Assembly (NCBI GenBank): GCA_963721365.1
Contig: CAVRJE010000007.1
Coordinates: 62,001-126,000 of the forward strand
Direction of reading: 5' to 3'
Length of the DNA: 64,000 bases
Origin: CAIQPS01 sp963721365
GTDB lineage: Bacteria > Actinomycetota > Thermoleophilia > RBG-16-64-13
The notes under the pieces are model-generated. The model worked only from the letters and a program-made list of their open reading frames with translations, searched no databases and was not told the origin of the DNA. The translations under genes were made by a program, and so were the position numbers. Positions 19,021 through 28,068 of this stretch are shown here, piece after piece. Position 1 is the stretch's first letter. Every line of letters begins with the position of its first letter.

Positions 19021-20301
19021 GTGAGTGAGACCCGCGGTTCTACCAGCTATGCCGACCTGCCGCTGGTGCAGGTCGATCCCCTGCTCGACCGGTTGATCGG
19101 CCGCGAATTGGCGCGGCAACAACACAACATCGAGCTGATCGCCTCCGAGAACTTCACGCCGGTCCCGGTGTTGGAGGCGATGGGGAGCGTGCTCACAAAC
19201 AAGTACGCCGAAGGCTACCCGTGCAATCGCTACTACGGCGGTTGTGAGGTAGTGGACGAGATCGAGGCGCTCGCCATCGCGAGAGCCGAAGAGCTCTTCG
19301 GCGCCGAACACGCGAACGTGCAGCCGCACTCGGGGTCGACGGCCAACCAGGCGATCTACTGGGCCGCGCTCGAGCCGGGCGACCCGGTGTTGGCGATGAG
19401 CCTGGCCCACGGCGGCCACCTCACTCACGGTCACAGCATCAACTTCTCGGGCCGCGGCTACGCCTTCTTCCACTACGGGGTGGACCGGGAGACCGGCCGC
19501 ATCGATATGGACCAGGTACGGTCGCAGGCTGTCAAGCACCGGCCGAAGCTGATCGTCGTCGGCGCGAGCGCCTATCCTCGAACGATCGATTTCGCCGCCT
19601 TCCGCGCGATCGCCGATGAGGTGGGGGCCGAGGTCATGGCCGACATCGCGCACATCGCCGGGCTCGTCGCGGCCGGTGTCCACCCTTCCCCCTTCCCGCA
19701 CTGTGAGTGGGTCACGACGACCACCCACAAGACCCTGGCCGGCCCGCGCGGCGGGGCCTGCTTCTGCCGGACGGTTGATGCGGCCCGGCTCGACAAAGCC
19801 GTGTTCCCGGGACTACAGGGAGGCCCGCTCGAGCACATCATCGCGGGGAAAGCGGTGTGCTTCTTGCTCGCGGCCACGGACGAGTTCAAAGCGAAGCAAC
19901 GGCTGACGGTCGAGAACGCCAGGGTTCTCGCCGAGGCGCTGCTCGAGGGCGGGCTCGAACTGGTGTCGGGTGGTACCGACAACCACCTCATGCTCGTCGA
20001 CTTCTCGGGTACCGACATGACGGGCAAAAGGGCGCAGGAACTGCTCGACCGGGTGGGCATCACCGCGAACAAGAACAGCGTGCCCTACGACGAGCGACCA
20101 CCGGCGATCACCTCGGGGGTGCGGCTCGGGACTCCTGCCATGACCACGCGCGGGTTCGGCCCCGAAGAGATGCGCGAGGTCGCCGCGATCATCATCGAGA
20201 CGCTCGCGGTCGAGCAGACCGAAGAGAGCTTGGATCGCCTGCTGGCCCGCGGCCGGGCTCTGACCGCGGCCTTCCCGCTCTATCGAACGCTGGGGGCCTG
20301 A
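19021..20301 (+). CDS. glyA: Serine hydroxymethyltransferase
   Basis: 426 residues from GTG 19021, chosen because the purine-rich GGAGGAGGAGG lies just upstream; an earlier in-frame TTG would place this site inside the gene. The enzyme interconverts serine and glycine and charges tetrahydrofolate, linking it to ThyX. The PLP lysine is in TTTHKTLAGPRGG. LIASENFTP, EGYPCNRYYGGC and HSGSTANQA are typical. Its stop overlaps the next ATG by one base. Confidence 0.96.
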   Translation: MSETRGSTSYADLPLVQVDPLLDRLIGRELARQQHNIELIASENFTPVPVLEAMGSVLTNKYAEGYPCNRYYGGCEVVDEIEALAIARAEELFGAEHANVQPHSGSTANQAIYWAALEPGDPVLAMSLAHGGHLTHGHSINFSGRGYAFFHYGVDRETGRIDMDQVRSQAVKHRPKLIVVGASAYPRTIDFAAFRAIADEVGAEVMADIAHIAGLVAAGVHPSPFPHCEWVTTTTHKTLAGPRGGACFCRTVDAARLDKAVFPGLQGGPLEHIIAGKAVCFLLAATDEFKAKQRLTVENARVLAEALLEGGLELVSGGTDNHLMLVDFSGTDMTGKRAQELLDRVGITANKNSVPYDERPPAITSGVRLGTPAMTTRGFGPEEMREVAAIIIETLAVEQTEESLDRLLARGRALTAAFPLYRTLGA

Positions 20302-20774
20302 TGTCGACGGCGGGCGACGCCGCCGGGTGTTCCGCTCGCCCCGCCTGGGAAGACTACTTCATGGAGATAGCGCGGGTCGTCGCCAGCCGGTCAAGCTGTT
20401 TGCGGCGGCAGGTGGGCGCCGTGGTGGTGAAGAACCGCCAGATCCTGGCCACCGGGTACAACGGTGTGCCCCGCGGCCTCGCCCACTGTGACGAGCGCGG
20501 TTGCCTGCGGCAGCAATTGGGCGTACCGTCCGGCGAGCGCCACGAGCTATGCCGGGGGCTGCACGCGGAGCAGAACGCCATCATCCAGGCCGCCTACCAC
20601 GGCGTAGCCATCCGCGGCGCCGAGGTCTACTGCACCCACCAGCCCTGCGTGGTCTGTGCCAAGATGCTTGTGAATGCCGAGGTCGTCGCCGTGTACTTCT
20701 CCGGCCCCTATCCCGACCCGCTCGCCATGGACGTCTTCAAAGAGGCTGGGACGCAACTGCACCCCATGGGTTGA
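20301..20774 (+). CDS. Deoxycytidylate (dCMP) deaminase
   Basis: 157 residues of the cytidine/dCMP deaminase zinc fold. The catalytic HAE is in GLHAEQNAI and the zinc cysteines are in PCVVCAK. An extra cysteine cluster, CDERGCLRQQ and HELCRGLHAE, is typical of ComEB/dCMP deaminases. It turns dCMP into dUMP, the substrate of ThyX. ATG 20301 overlaps the glyA TGA by one base. The order before the ATP synthase operon is common in Actinomycetota. Confidence 0.88.
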   Translation: MSTAGDAAGCSARPAWEDYFMEIARVVASRSSCLRRQVGAVVVKNRQILATGYNGVPRGLAHCDERGCLRQQLGVPSGERHELCRGLHAEQNAIIQAAYHGVAIRGAEVYCTHQPCVVCAKMLVNAEVVAVYFSGPYPDPLAMDVFKEAGTQLHPMG

Positions 20775-20863
20775 GCCCGTTCGCCGGGTGAGGCTTTCGC
20801 CCCTCATTGAGGGTGTATCTATGAAGAGTAAGCTCATATGAATAGTAATCTCAGCCTGCGTAA

Positions 20864-20890
20864 TTGAAATACCATTTGCCGTGGTATAGT
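20864..20890 (+). promoter_or_regulatory. Probable promoter of the ATP synthase operon
   Basis: The 140-base gap before the atp genes is unusually AT-rich for this window. TTGAAA (20864-20869) and TATAGT (20885-20890) are separated by 15 bases, shorter than optimal. An inverted repeat ATACCA-N7-TGGTAT (20869-20887) spans the spacer and -10 and could bind a regulator. Confidence 0.5.
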
Positions 20891-20916
20891 GGCGAAGTCT
20901 GGGAGCCGCCGCTATC

Positions 20917-21177
20917 ATGAGCGAAGATTCTCGACGTCGACTGGTTAGACGCGGGGACACTGGCATTCACGCTGGTCGGCTTGTGCTGGTCTTCACGGGT
21001 CTCGGCTATCTCGTCGATCGATGGGTCGGTACGAGACCATGGCTGATGATATGCGGGGTGTTTGTAGGCGCAGGGTTGGGCTTCGCCTATCTGGTCTCTA
21101 TCCTGTTCTCCCGTTCGTCGGGAGGACGAGGTGGAGACGACGGGGACAGAGAAGGCAGAGGACCAGAAGCAGGCTGA
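20917..21177 (+). CDS. AtpI/AtpZ-like ATP synthase accessory membrane protein
   Basis: 86 residues with two hydrophobic segments, about 17-37 and 44-66, and a charged Gly/Asp/Arg-rich tail. Size, hairpin topology and position at the head of the operon match the AtpI/AtpZ family, which is linked to c-ring assembly and perhaps Mg2+ uptake. ATG 20917 has only a weak binding site. It overlaps the next gene, which starts at 21131. Confidence 0.75.
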   Translation: MSEDSRRRLVRRGDTGIHAGRLVLVFTGLGYLVDRWVGTRPWLMICGVFVGAGLGFAYLVSILFSRSSGGRGGDDGDREGRGPEAG

Positions 21178-21533
21178 AAGCACCGGTGTAGAGGGACATC
21201 GGATCGGAGGCGGTTCTGGCGCTGACGTTGATATCGGTAGTCGTGGGGCTCGCGCTGGCGGTCGCGTACCATGTGTTCGCGGCGCGGGTGCAGCGCTACG
21301 CCGTTCGGCGCAACACCGTGGCGGGTCCCGCAGCCGTTCTCCTGGGCTTCCTCGGACGGCTGGCGATCATCTCCGTCATCTTGCTCGTCATCGGTCTGTG
21401 GACTCCGCTCAACATCGTCGCGGTCTGCCTCGCCTTCGTCGTGCTGTTCTCGATCCTGAACTTCTGGTCGATGTACAGCCTTGTGTCCAAACGCCGAAAC
21501 GTCCCGCCGTCGGCGGGCGCGACCGGACTCTAG
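21131..21533 (+). CDS. ATP synthase subunit I-like membrane protein, one frameshift
   Basis: About 133 residues after correction. GTG 21131 has GGGAGGACGAG upstream and opens a short charged segment (METTGTEKAEDQKQAEST). Between about 21184 and 21198 the frame changes by one base; the other frame then carries hydrophobic segments (LALTLISVVVGLALAVAY, LAIISVILLVIGLW, VCLAFVVLFSILNFWSM) to the stop at 21533. The arrangement of several transmembrane helices before atpB fits the ATP synthase I family. If the frameshift is real, a shorter protein could start at TTG 21228. Confidence 0.65.
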
Positions 21534-21546
21534 CCAAGGTAGGGGC

Positions 21547-22338
21547 ATGCTGCTGGCCGAAGAGAACAAGATCGTCGAAGCCCTGAGCGAGATGAACAAC
21601 CAGGTGATCGTGTCCATCCCCAAGGTGGGCCCGTTCGACTTCTCTATCTCGAACACCGTGATCTACATGTGGGTGTCGGCTGTGGTGGTGTTCACGTTCT
21701 TCTTCATCGTCGCCAAGCGGATGAAGAAGGAGCCCGACGGACTACAGACTTGGGCGGAGATCTTGCTGAACTTCGCCACCGGCCACCTGACCGGGCAGTT
21801 GGGGGAGAAGGGCAAGAAGTACTACTACCTCATCCTCACGTTCTTCTGCTACATCATGGTGACGAACCTTATCGGCCTCATTCCCAAGCCGATCGCCCTC
21901 AAGCCCACTACCCCCACTGCGAACATCAACGTCACGTTCGGTCTTGCCATGGTGGTCTTCGTCGTCACGCAGTATCAGGGCTTCCACCGCCACGGGGCCC
22001 GCAAATACGTGGGGTCCTGGCTCGCGCCTCCCGGTGTGCCCAAAGTCATGAGGCCCGCGCTCAGCGCCATCTTCTTCATCGTCCACTTCATGGGCGAGTT
22101 CTTCAAGCCGCTCTCGCTGGCGGTCCGGCTTTTCGGCAATACGGTCGCGGGCCACCTGATCATCCTGGTCATGTTCGGCCTCATGCTGCAGTACGCCAGC
22201 GCCATCGTCGTCGTCCCGGCGGGGGCTTTCGTCGTCATCATGCTGCTCTTCGAGGTGTTCGTCGCCTTCATCCAGGCGTACATCTTCTCCATTCTTTCCG
22301 TCGTGTACATCGAATCGGCCATATATGCAGGTCATTAG
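21547..22338 (+). CDS. atpB: F0F1 ATP synthase subunit a
   Basis: 263 residues from ATG 21547, with AAGGTAGGGG upstream. This is the stator subunit with the proton half-channels. The essential arginine is in KPLSLAVRLFGNTVAGH, and multiple hydrophobic helices are present, including the C-terminal FVAFIQAYIFSILSVVYI. Length and helix pattern are normal. Confidence 0.95.
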   Translation: MLLAEENKIVEALSEMNNQVIVSIPKVGPFDFSISNTVIYMWVSAVVVFTFFFIVAKRMKKEPDGLQTWAEILLNFATGHLTGQLGEKGKKYYYLILTFFCYIMVTNLIGLIPKPIALKPTTPTANINVTFGLAMVVFVVTQYQGFHRHGARKYVGSWLAPPGVPKVMRPALSAIFFIVHFMGEFFKPLSLAVRLFGNTVAGHLIILVMFGLMLQYASAIVVVPAGAFVVIMLLFEVFVAFIQAYIFSILSVVYIESAIYAGH

Positions 22339-22368
22339 CGCGAATCCCGGATCAAGGAGGACAGGACA

Positions 22369-22599
22369 ATGGACCCAAAAACCGCCGCACTACTCGCCGC
22401 CGGTATCGGCATGGGACTGGCTACCATAGGCCCAGGCATCGGCATCGGCTTGTTGACCGGCCGCACCTCGGAGGCCATCGCCCGGCAGCCGGAAGCCGCC
22501 GGCGAGATCCGGACCGCCTTCATCATCGGCCTGGCTCTGGCCGAGGCGCTGGCGCTCTACGCCTTCGTCATCGCCATCATCTTGATCTTTGTGGCCTAA
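22369..22599 (+). CDS. atpE: F0F1 ATP synthase subunit c
   Basis: 76 residues forming two helices with a polar loop (RTSEAIARQPEA). The first helix has the glycine-rich GPGIGIGLLTG and the second the ion-binding glutamate E59 in GLALAEALALYAFV. The residue after E59 is Ala, and the glutamine typical of sodium-binding rings is absent from helix 1, so proton coupling is expected. AAGGAGG lies upstream of ATG 22369. Confidence 0.96.
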   Translation: MDPKTAALLAAGIGMGLATIGPGIGIGLLTGRTSEAIARQPEAAGEIRTAFIIGLALAEALALYAFVIAIILIFVA

Positions 22600-22626
22600 G
22601 ACGGCGGACGTCCGCCAGGTAGACTC

Positions 22627-23133
22627 ATGAAGATATTCGAGATAGACCCGGGCCTCTTTGTCTGGTCGGTCATCACCTTCCTTCTTCTGGTCGGCCTGCT
22701 CTACAAGTTCGCCTTCAACCCGCTCATGCGGTTGCAGAAAGCGCGGCAGACCGAGATCCACCAGTCGATCATGGACGCCGAGAACCTCCGCGACGAGGCT
22801 CAGCAACTGCTCGCCGACTACAAGCGCCAGCTGGCGCAGGCTCGCGGTGAGGCCGACGCTATCGTGGAACGAGCGCGCAAAGCTGGGGAGACCAGCAAAG
22901 CGGAGATCCTCGAGGAAGCCCGCGTGCAGGGAGAAGCAAGCCTCGCCAAGGCTCGAAAGCAGATAGAGCGCGACACCAACCAGGCGCTTCAGAAGATCCG
23001 GGAAGAAGCGGCCGATCTGGCCATCTCGGCCACGGCCAAGGTGGCTCGTACCAGTTTGTCCCAGGAGGACCAGCTGCGGCTTATCAAGGAAGCCATCAAC
23101 GAGATCGACCTCAGCAGCATCAGCGAGAACTAG
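22627..23133 (+). CDS. atpF: F0F1 ATP synthase subunit b
   Basis: 168 residues. A single N-terminal helix (FVWSVITFLLLVGLLYKFAF, about 11-30) is followed by a long charged coiled coil that forms the peripheral stalk. This is the standard b subunit and not the fused b-delta form found in mycobacteria. It sits between atpE and atpH, as expected. Confidence 0.93.
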   Translation: MKIFEIDPGLFVWSVITFLLLVGLLYKFAFNPLMRLQKARQTEIHQSIMDAENLRDEAQQLLADYKRQLAQARGEADAIVERARKAGETSKAEILEEARVQGEASLAKARKQIERDTNQALQKIREEAADLAISATAKVARTSLSQEDQLRLIKEAINEIDLSSISEN

Positions 23134-23142
23134 AAGAAGGCC

Positions 23143-23715
23143 GTGAGCGAAAGCAAGATCGCACGAGTGTACGCCACCGCGCTGTATCAGGCCGCGGAGG
23201 AAGCAGGCCGCGTCGCCGAGGTCCGGCGAGACCTGGGCGAATTCGTCCAGGCCGTCAAGTCGTCGCCCGATCTGCGCGAACTGCTCGTCACCGAGGAGAT
23301 CTCCGACCCGAAGAAGAAGGACATCCTGCTCGAGCTTACTGAGGGTGGCGACGAGTTCGTAAGGAACCTTCTGCAGCTGCTCGTCGACAAGAGCCGGGAG
23401 TCTGAGACAAGCGCGATATACCGGGCCTTCGTCGAACTGGTGGAGCAGGCGGAGGGTCTCGTGCACGTCGAAGTGGTCACGGCCGTGCCCCTGACGCCAT
23501 CGCTCCAAGAGGCGCTGCGTGCCAAGATCGCGTCTTCGCTCGGCAAGACGGTCGAGCTGAAACTGAGCGTTGATTCGGAACTGCTGGGTGGGCTCCGGCT
23601 GAGGATAGGCGACAGGGTCGCCGACGCCAGCGTACGGCACCGGCTGGAGCGTCTCCGTGAATTGTTGATCAGCCCTGTGGCTAGTTTGGAGGGGTCAGTT
23701 GAAACTGCGTCCTGA
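23143..23715 (+). CDS. atpH: F0F1 ATP synthase subunit delta
   Basis: 190 residues from GTG 23143, ten bases after atpF. N-terminal IARVYATALYQAAEEAG and C-terminal VDSELLGGLRLRIGDRVADASV are characteristic of delta/OSCP, which connects the peripheral stalk to the top of F1. Its 3' end overlaps atpA by 17 bases. Confidence 0.93.
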   Translation: MSESKIARVYATALYQAAEEAGRVAEVRRDLGEFVQAVKSSPDLRELLVTEEISDPKKKDILLELTEGGDEFVRNLLQLLVDKSRESETSAIYRAFVELVEQAEGLVHVEVVTAVPLTPSLQEALRAKIASSLGKTVELKLSVDSELLGGLRLRIGDRVADASVRHRLERLRELLISPVASLEGSVETAS

Positions 23716-25222
23716 GGAGATCACGAGCGTCCTTAAGTCCCGTATCCAGCGCTACGAGCCTGGTGTCGAGATCCAGGAGGTCGGTACCGTCGTGCAGGTA
23801 GGCGACGGAGTGGCCCGGATCCAGGGCCTGGAGAATGCGGTCGCCTCCGAGATGCTCGAGCTCCCCCACAACGTCATGGGACTGGTGCTCAACCTGGAGG
23901 AAGACAGCATCGGTGCCGTGCTGATGGGCGAGGACACGCTCATCAAAGAGGGCGACCAGGTCAAGCGCACGGGCAGGGTCATCCAGGTGCCGGTGGGCGA
24001 GGCTCTGATCGGCCGAGTGGTCAACCCGCTTGGCGTGCCGCTCGACGACAAGGGCCCGGTGGAAACGACCGAGTACCGGCCGGTGGAGTTCAAGGCCCCG
24101 GGCGTCATCCGCCGCCAACCGGTCAAAGAGCCGCTGCAGACGGGCATCAAAGCCATCGACTCGATGATCCCCATCGGCCGCGGACAGCGCGAACTGATCA
24201 TCGGCGACCGCGGCACGGGCAAGACGGCCATCGCTGTCGACACGATCCTCAACCAGAAGGGCCAGGACGTCGTCTGCATCTACGTGGCCATCGGGCAGAA
24301 GGCCTCCACGGTGGCCGGCCTCGTGAACCGGCTCGAGCAGTACGGAGCCATGGACTACACCATCGTGGTCATGGCCCCGGCGTCCACGTCGGCGCCCATG
24401 CGCTACATCGCTCCCTATGCCGGCGCCGCCATGGGGGAATACTTCACCTATTCCGGGCGCCACGCGCTCTGCATCTACGACGACCTGACCAAGCACGCCG
24501 ACTCCTACCGGCAGATGTCCCTGTTGCTGCGCCGCCCGCCGGGCCGTGAAGCCTTCCCGGGCGACATCTTCTACCTGCACAGCCGGCTGCTCGAGCGGGC
24601 CTGCAAACTCAGCGACAAAGAGGGCGGCGGCTCGCTGACCGCTCTGCCGGTCATCGAGACCCAGGCGGGGGACGTCTCCGCCTACATCCCGACGAACGTG
24701 ATCTCGATCACCGACGGTCAGATATTTCTCGAGAGCGACCTCTTCTACTCCGGTATCCGGCCGGCCATCAACGTGGGCATCTCGGTATCGCGCGTCGGGG
24801 GCAACGCACAGATCAAGGCCATGAAGAAGGTGGCCGGGACGCTGCGCCTCGACCTGTCCCAGTTCCGGGAACTGGAGGCATTCGCCAAGTTCGGATCGGA
24901 ACTCGACCAGGAGACGCAGAGAACTCTCGCCCGCGGCGAGCGCCTGGTGGCCTCGCTCAACCAGCCCCAGTTCGTGCCCTGGCCGGTCCAGGACCAGGTG
25001 ATGGTCATCTTCTCCGCCACTCAGGGGTACGCCGACGAGATACCGGTGGCCGACATATCGCGGTTCAACGGCGAACTGCGGAACTTCCTGAACCATCAGC
25101 ATCCCGAGATCGGGGCCGACATAGCGTCGACCAAGAACCTGACCCCGGAGAACGAAGCCAACCTGCGCGCGGCGATCGGAGTCTTCAAAGACTCCTGGTC
25201 CGCCGACCGGGGCGAGTCGTAG
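23699..25222 (+). CDS. atpA: F0F1 ATP synthase subunit alpha
   Basis: 507 residues. The P-loop GDRGTGKT is at 169-176 and the arginine-containing VGISVSRVGGNAQ follows later. Length and domain order (beta barrel, nucleotide domain, C-terminal helices) are normal. The TTG start at 23699 lies inside atpH behind GGAGGGG, suggesting translational coupling. Confidence 0.97.
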   Translation: MKLRPEEITSVLKSRIQRYEPGVEIQEVGTVVQVGDGVARIQGLENAVASEMLELPHNVMGLVLNLEEDSIGAVLMGEDTLIKEGDQVKRTGRVIQVPVGEALIGRVVNPLGVPLDDKGPVETTEYRPVEFKAPGVIRRQPVKEPLQTGIKAIDSMIPIGRGQRELIIGDRGTGKTAIAVDTILNQKGQDVVCIYVAIGQKASTVAGLVNRLEQYGAMDYTIVVMAPASTSAPMRYIAPYAGAAMGEYFTYSGRHALCIYDDLTKHADSYRQMSLLLRRPPGREAFPGDIFYLHSRLLERACKLSDKEGGGSLTALPVIETQAGDVSAYIPTNVISITDGQIFLESDLFYSGIRPAINVGISVSRVGGNAQIKAMKKVAGTLRLDLSQFRELEAFAKFGSELDQETQRTLARGERLVASLNQPQFVPWPVQDQVMVIFSATQGYADEIPVADISRFNGELRNFLNHQHPEIGADIASTKNLTPENEANLRAAIGVFKDSWSADRGES

Positions 25223-25228
25223 GAGCCC

Positions 25229-26119
25229 ATGGCCTCCCAGCAGGACATACGCCGCCGCATCGCCTCGGTCCAGAACACCAGGAAGATCACCAAGGCCATG
25301 GAGATGGTGGCTGCCGCGCGCCTTCGCCGCGCGCAGCAGCGTATCGAGGCCACTCGGCCTTACGCGCTCAACATGCTCGAGTTCATCGGGCAACTGGTGC
25401 GCTACATCCCGGTCAGCGGGAGCGAATACCCGCTGCTCAAGCCGCACAAGGAAGTCAAGAAGGTGACCGTGATCGCCCTGACGTCGGACCGGGGGTTGGC
25501 AGGGGCCTTCAACTCCAACATCATGAGGAGGGCCTTCGATCTCGTCGACACCTACGCGAAGGAGGGCGTCGAGAGCGATCTCGTGCTGCTCGGCCGCAAG
25601 GGGTACACCACGGCGCGTTTCCAGGGATACAGGGTGGACAAGGCCTATCTGGACGTGACCGAGCGTACGGCCTTTCTCGAGGCTCAGGCCATCACCGCCG
25701 GGACTATCCGCCGCTACAGCGCCGAGAGCATCGACCGGGTCCACCTGGTGTACAACTGCTTCAAAAGCGCGATGGAGCAGTACGTCACCGAGCAGATAGT
25801 CCTCCCTATCCAGGAGGAACTCACCAGCCTGTACACCCCCGCGGACGCGGGCGAGCACATGGATTTCATCTTCGAGCCGTCGCCCGAAGCCGTCCTTGCC
25901 GACCTCCTTCCCTCCTATGTCGAGATCTCCGTGTACCGGGCGATCCTGGAGGGAATGGCGAGCGAGCACGGGGCGCGCATGACGGCCATGAAAGCAGCAT
26001 CTGACGCAGCCACCGATATGATCGACGAGTTGACCCTGGCGATGAACCGGGCCCGGCAGTATTCCATCACCCAGGAGATCCTGGAAGTGGTGGCCGGTGC
26101 CGACGCACTGTCCGGATAG
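25229..26119 (+). CDS. atpG: F0F1 ATP synthase subunit gamma
   Basis: 296 residues. The N-terminal helix RRRIASVQNTRKITKAMEMV and the C-terminal helix with AMKAASDAATDMIDELTLAMNRARQ form the central coiled-coil rotor shaft. ATG 25229 follows AGGAG, which overlaps the atpA stop region. The length is typical. Confidence 0.96.
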   Translation: MASQQDIRRRIASVQNTRKITKAMEMVAAARLRRAQQRIEATRPYALNMLEFIGQLVRYIPVSGSEYPLLKPHKEVKKVTVIALTSDRGLAGAFNSNIMRRAFDLVDTYAKEGVESDLVLLGRKGYTTARFQGYRVDKAYLDVTERTAFLEAQAITAGTIRRYSAESIDRVHLVYNCFKSAMEQYVTEQIVLPIQEELTSLYTPADAGEHMDFIFEPSPEAVLADLLPSYVEISVYRAILEGMASEHGARMTAMKAASDAATDMIDELTLAMNRARQYSITQEILEVVAGADALSG

Positions 26120-26145
26120 CCCGAAAAGGAGGGCACGAGAAAGCG

Positions 26146-27612
26146 ATGAACAAAGGCAAGATCGTTGAGATCATCGGACCGGTGATCGACGTTGAGTTCC
26201 CGGACGAGCTGCCGGCCATCTACAATGCGCTCGTGCTCGACGTCGACACGCCGTCGGGCCATATCCACCTGGTCGCAGAAGTCCAGCAGCATCTGGGCGA
26301 TAACAAGGTCCGTGCCGTTGGCATGGACTCGACCGACGGTCTGGCCCGAGGCATGGAAGTGACCGACACCGGTGAGTTCATCACCGTGCCCGTGGGGCAG
26401 GCCACGCTGGGCCGTCTGTTCAACCTGCTCGGTGATCCCATCGACGAGGGCGAACCCATCCCGGCCGACGTGGAGCGCTGGCCTATCCACCGTCCCGCCC
26501 CCGAATTCGAAGAACTGGAACCGACCACCGAGGTCCTCGAGACCGGTATCAAGGTCATCGACCTGCTCGCGCCTTACGTCAAGGGCGGCAAGGTGGGTCT
26601 GTTCGGCGGCGCCGGCGTGGGCAAGACGGTGGTCATCCTCGAGCTCATCCACAGCATCGCCACCCACCACGGCGGCATTTCCGTCTTCAGCGGCGTAGGC
26701 GAGCGCACCCGGGAGGGTAACGACCTGTACCTCGAGATGAGCGAGTCCGGGGTCATCAACAAGACCGCCATGGTGTTCGGGCAGATGAACGAACCGCCCG
26801 GCGCCCGTCTTCGCGTGGGGCTGTCGGCGTTGACCATGGCCGAGTACTTCCGCGACGTCATGGGCCAGGACGTGCTCCTGTTCATCGACAACATCTTCCG
26901 CTTCGTCCAAGCGGGGTCTGAAGTGTCGGCCCTCCTGGGCCGGATGCCCTCGGCGGTTGGCTACCAGCCTACTCTTGCTTCCGAGATGGGCGAACTCCAG
27001 GAGCGCATCACCTCCACCAGGCGCGGCTCGGTGACCTCCGTGCAGGCGATCTACGTGCCGGCCGACGACCTCACCGACCCGGCGCCCGCGGGCACTTTCG
27101 CGCATCTCGACGCGACCACGGTGCTCAGCCGGGCTATCTCCGAGATGGGCATCTACCCGGCCGTCGACCCGCTCGACTCCACCAGCCGGGCGCTATCCCG
27201 CGAGGTGGTGGGCGACGAGCACTACGAAGTTGCCACCAGGGTGCAGGAGATCCTCCAGCGCTACCAGAACCTGCGCGACATCATCGCCATCCTCGGCATG
27301 GACGAGCTCTCCGACGAAGACAAGGTGACGGTGCGGCGCGCCCGCAAGATCCAGCAGTTCCTGTCGCAGCCCTTCTTTGTGGCCGAGCAGTTCACCGGGA
27401 TGGCCGGCAGGTTCGTTCCCCTCAAAGAGACGGTCCGGAGTTTCAAAGAGATCATCGAGGGCAAGCACGACGACCTGCCGGAACAGGCCTTCAAGTACCA
27501 GGGCAGCATCGACGACGTCGTAGCGGCGGCGAGGGCCTCCCGCACCGCTGCCGAAGAACCGGTGGCCGATGCCGCCGCGTCGGCAGCGTCGGTGCCGGCC
27601 ACGGTCGCCTAG
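26146..27612 (+). CDS. atpD: F0F1 ATP synthase subunit beta
   Basis: 488 residues, the catalytic subunit. The P-loop GGAGVGKT is at 154-161 and GERTREGNDLYLEM follows. The C-terminus has an Ala/Val-rich extension of about 25 residues after the conserved helical domain. AAAGGAGGGCACGAG precedes ATG 26146. Confidence 0.97.
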   Translation: MNKGKIVEIIGPVIDVEFPDELPAIYNALVLDVDTPSGHIHLVAEVQQHLGDNKVRAVGMDSTDGLARGMEVTDTGEFITVPVGQATLGRLFNLLGDPIDEGEPIPADVERWPIHRPAPEFEELEPTTEVLETGIKVIDLLAPYVKGGKVGLFGGAGVGKTVVILELIHSIATHHGGISVFSGVGERTREGNDLYLEMSESGVINKTAMVFGQMNEPPGARLRVGLSALTMAEYFRDVMGQDVLLFIDNIFRFVQAGSEVSALLGRMPSAVGYQPTLASEMGELQERITSTRRGSVTSVQAIYVPADDLTDPAPAGTFAHLDATTVLSRAISEMGIYPAVDPLDSTSRALSREVVGDEHYEVATRVQEILQRYQNLRDIIAILGMDELSDEDKVTVRRARKIQQFLSQPFFVAEQFTGMAGRFVPLKETVRSFKEIIEGKHDDLPEQAFKYQGSIDDVVAAARASRTAAEEPVADAAASAASVPATVA

Positions 27613-27624
27613 GAGGGGTCCCTG

Positions 27625-28065
27625 GTGGCTGACGGCGACAACCTGCACCTGCGCCTGGAGCTGGTCGCGCCCCGGGGACCGGTCTTCGAGGGCGACATCG
27701 ACATGGCGGTCGTCCCGGCAGTGACCGGCGAGCTGGGGATCCTTCCCCAGCATGCCGCTCTGGTCGCTCAACTCGCCATCGGGCAGATGCGGGCGCTCAC
27801 CCCCGATGGCCAGTGGCTCACGTTTGCGGTGGCCGAAGGCTTTGTGAAGGTCCAGTTCAACAAAGTGATAGTCTTGGCCGACACGGCGGAAGAAGCAAGC
27901 AAGATCGACGTGGCGCGGGCCGAGAAGTCGGTGGAACGGGCGCTCCAGAGACTGGAGATGCACCGTCTGGGTACCGTGCCCGAGGACGACCACGTCGATC
28001 CGTATCGGGAGCAACTGGCATTGAAGCGAGCTCGGAACAGGCTCAAGATCGCCCAATTGGCATGA
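27625..28065 (+). CDS. atpC: F0F1 ATP synthase subunit epsilon
   Basis: 146 residues. The N-terminal beta sandwich (LRLELVAPRGPVFEGDIDM, VTGELGILPQHAALVAQL) is followed by a two-helix C-terminal domain (ALQRLEMHRLG to RARNRLKIAQLA) that can inhibit hydrolysis. GTG 27625 has AGGAGGGG upstream. It closes the atp operon; murA begins three bases after its stop. Confidence 0.93.
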   Translation: MADGDNLHLRLELVAPRGPVFEGDIDMAVVPAVTGELGILPQHAALVAQLAIGQMRALTPDGQWLTFAVAEGFVKVQFNKVIVLADTAEEASKIDVARAEKSVERALQRLEMHRLGTVPEDDHVDPYREQLALKRARNRLKIAQLA

Positions 28066-28068
28066 TTC

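Noticed and set aside
23681..25969. 762-codon minus-strand frame over the ATP synthase genes
   Set aside because: It is a shadow of atpA and atpG; the translation resembles no family.
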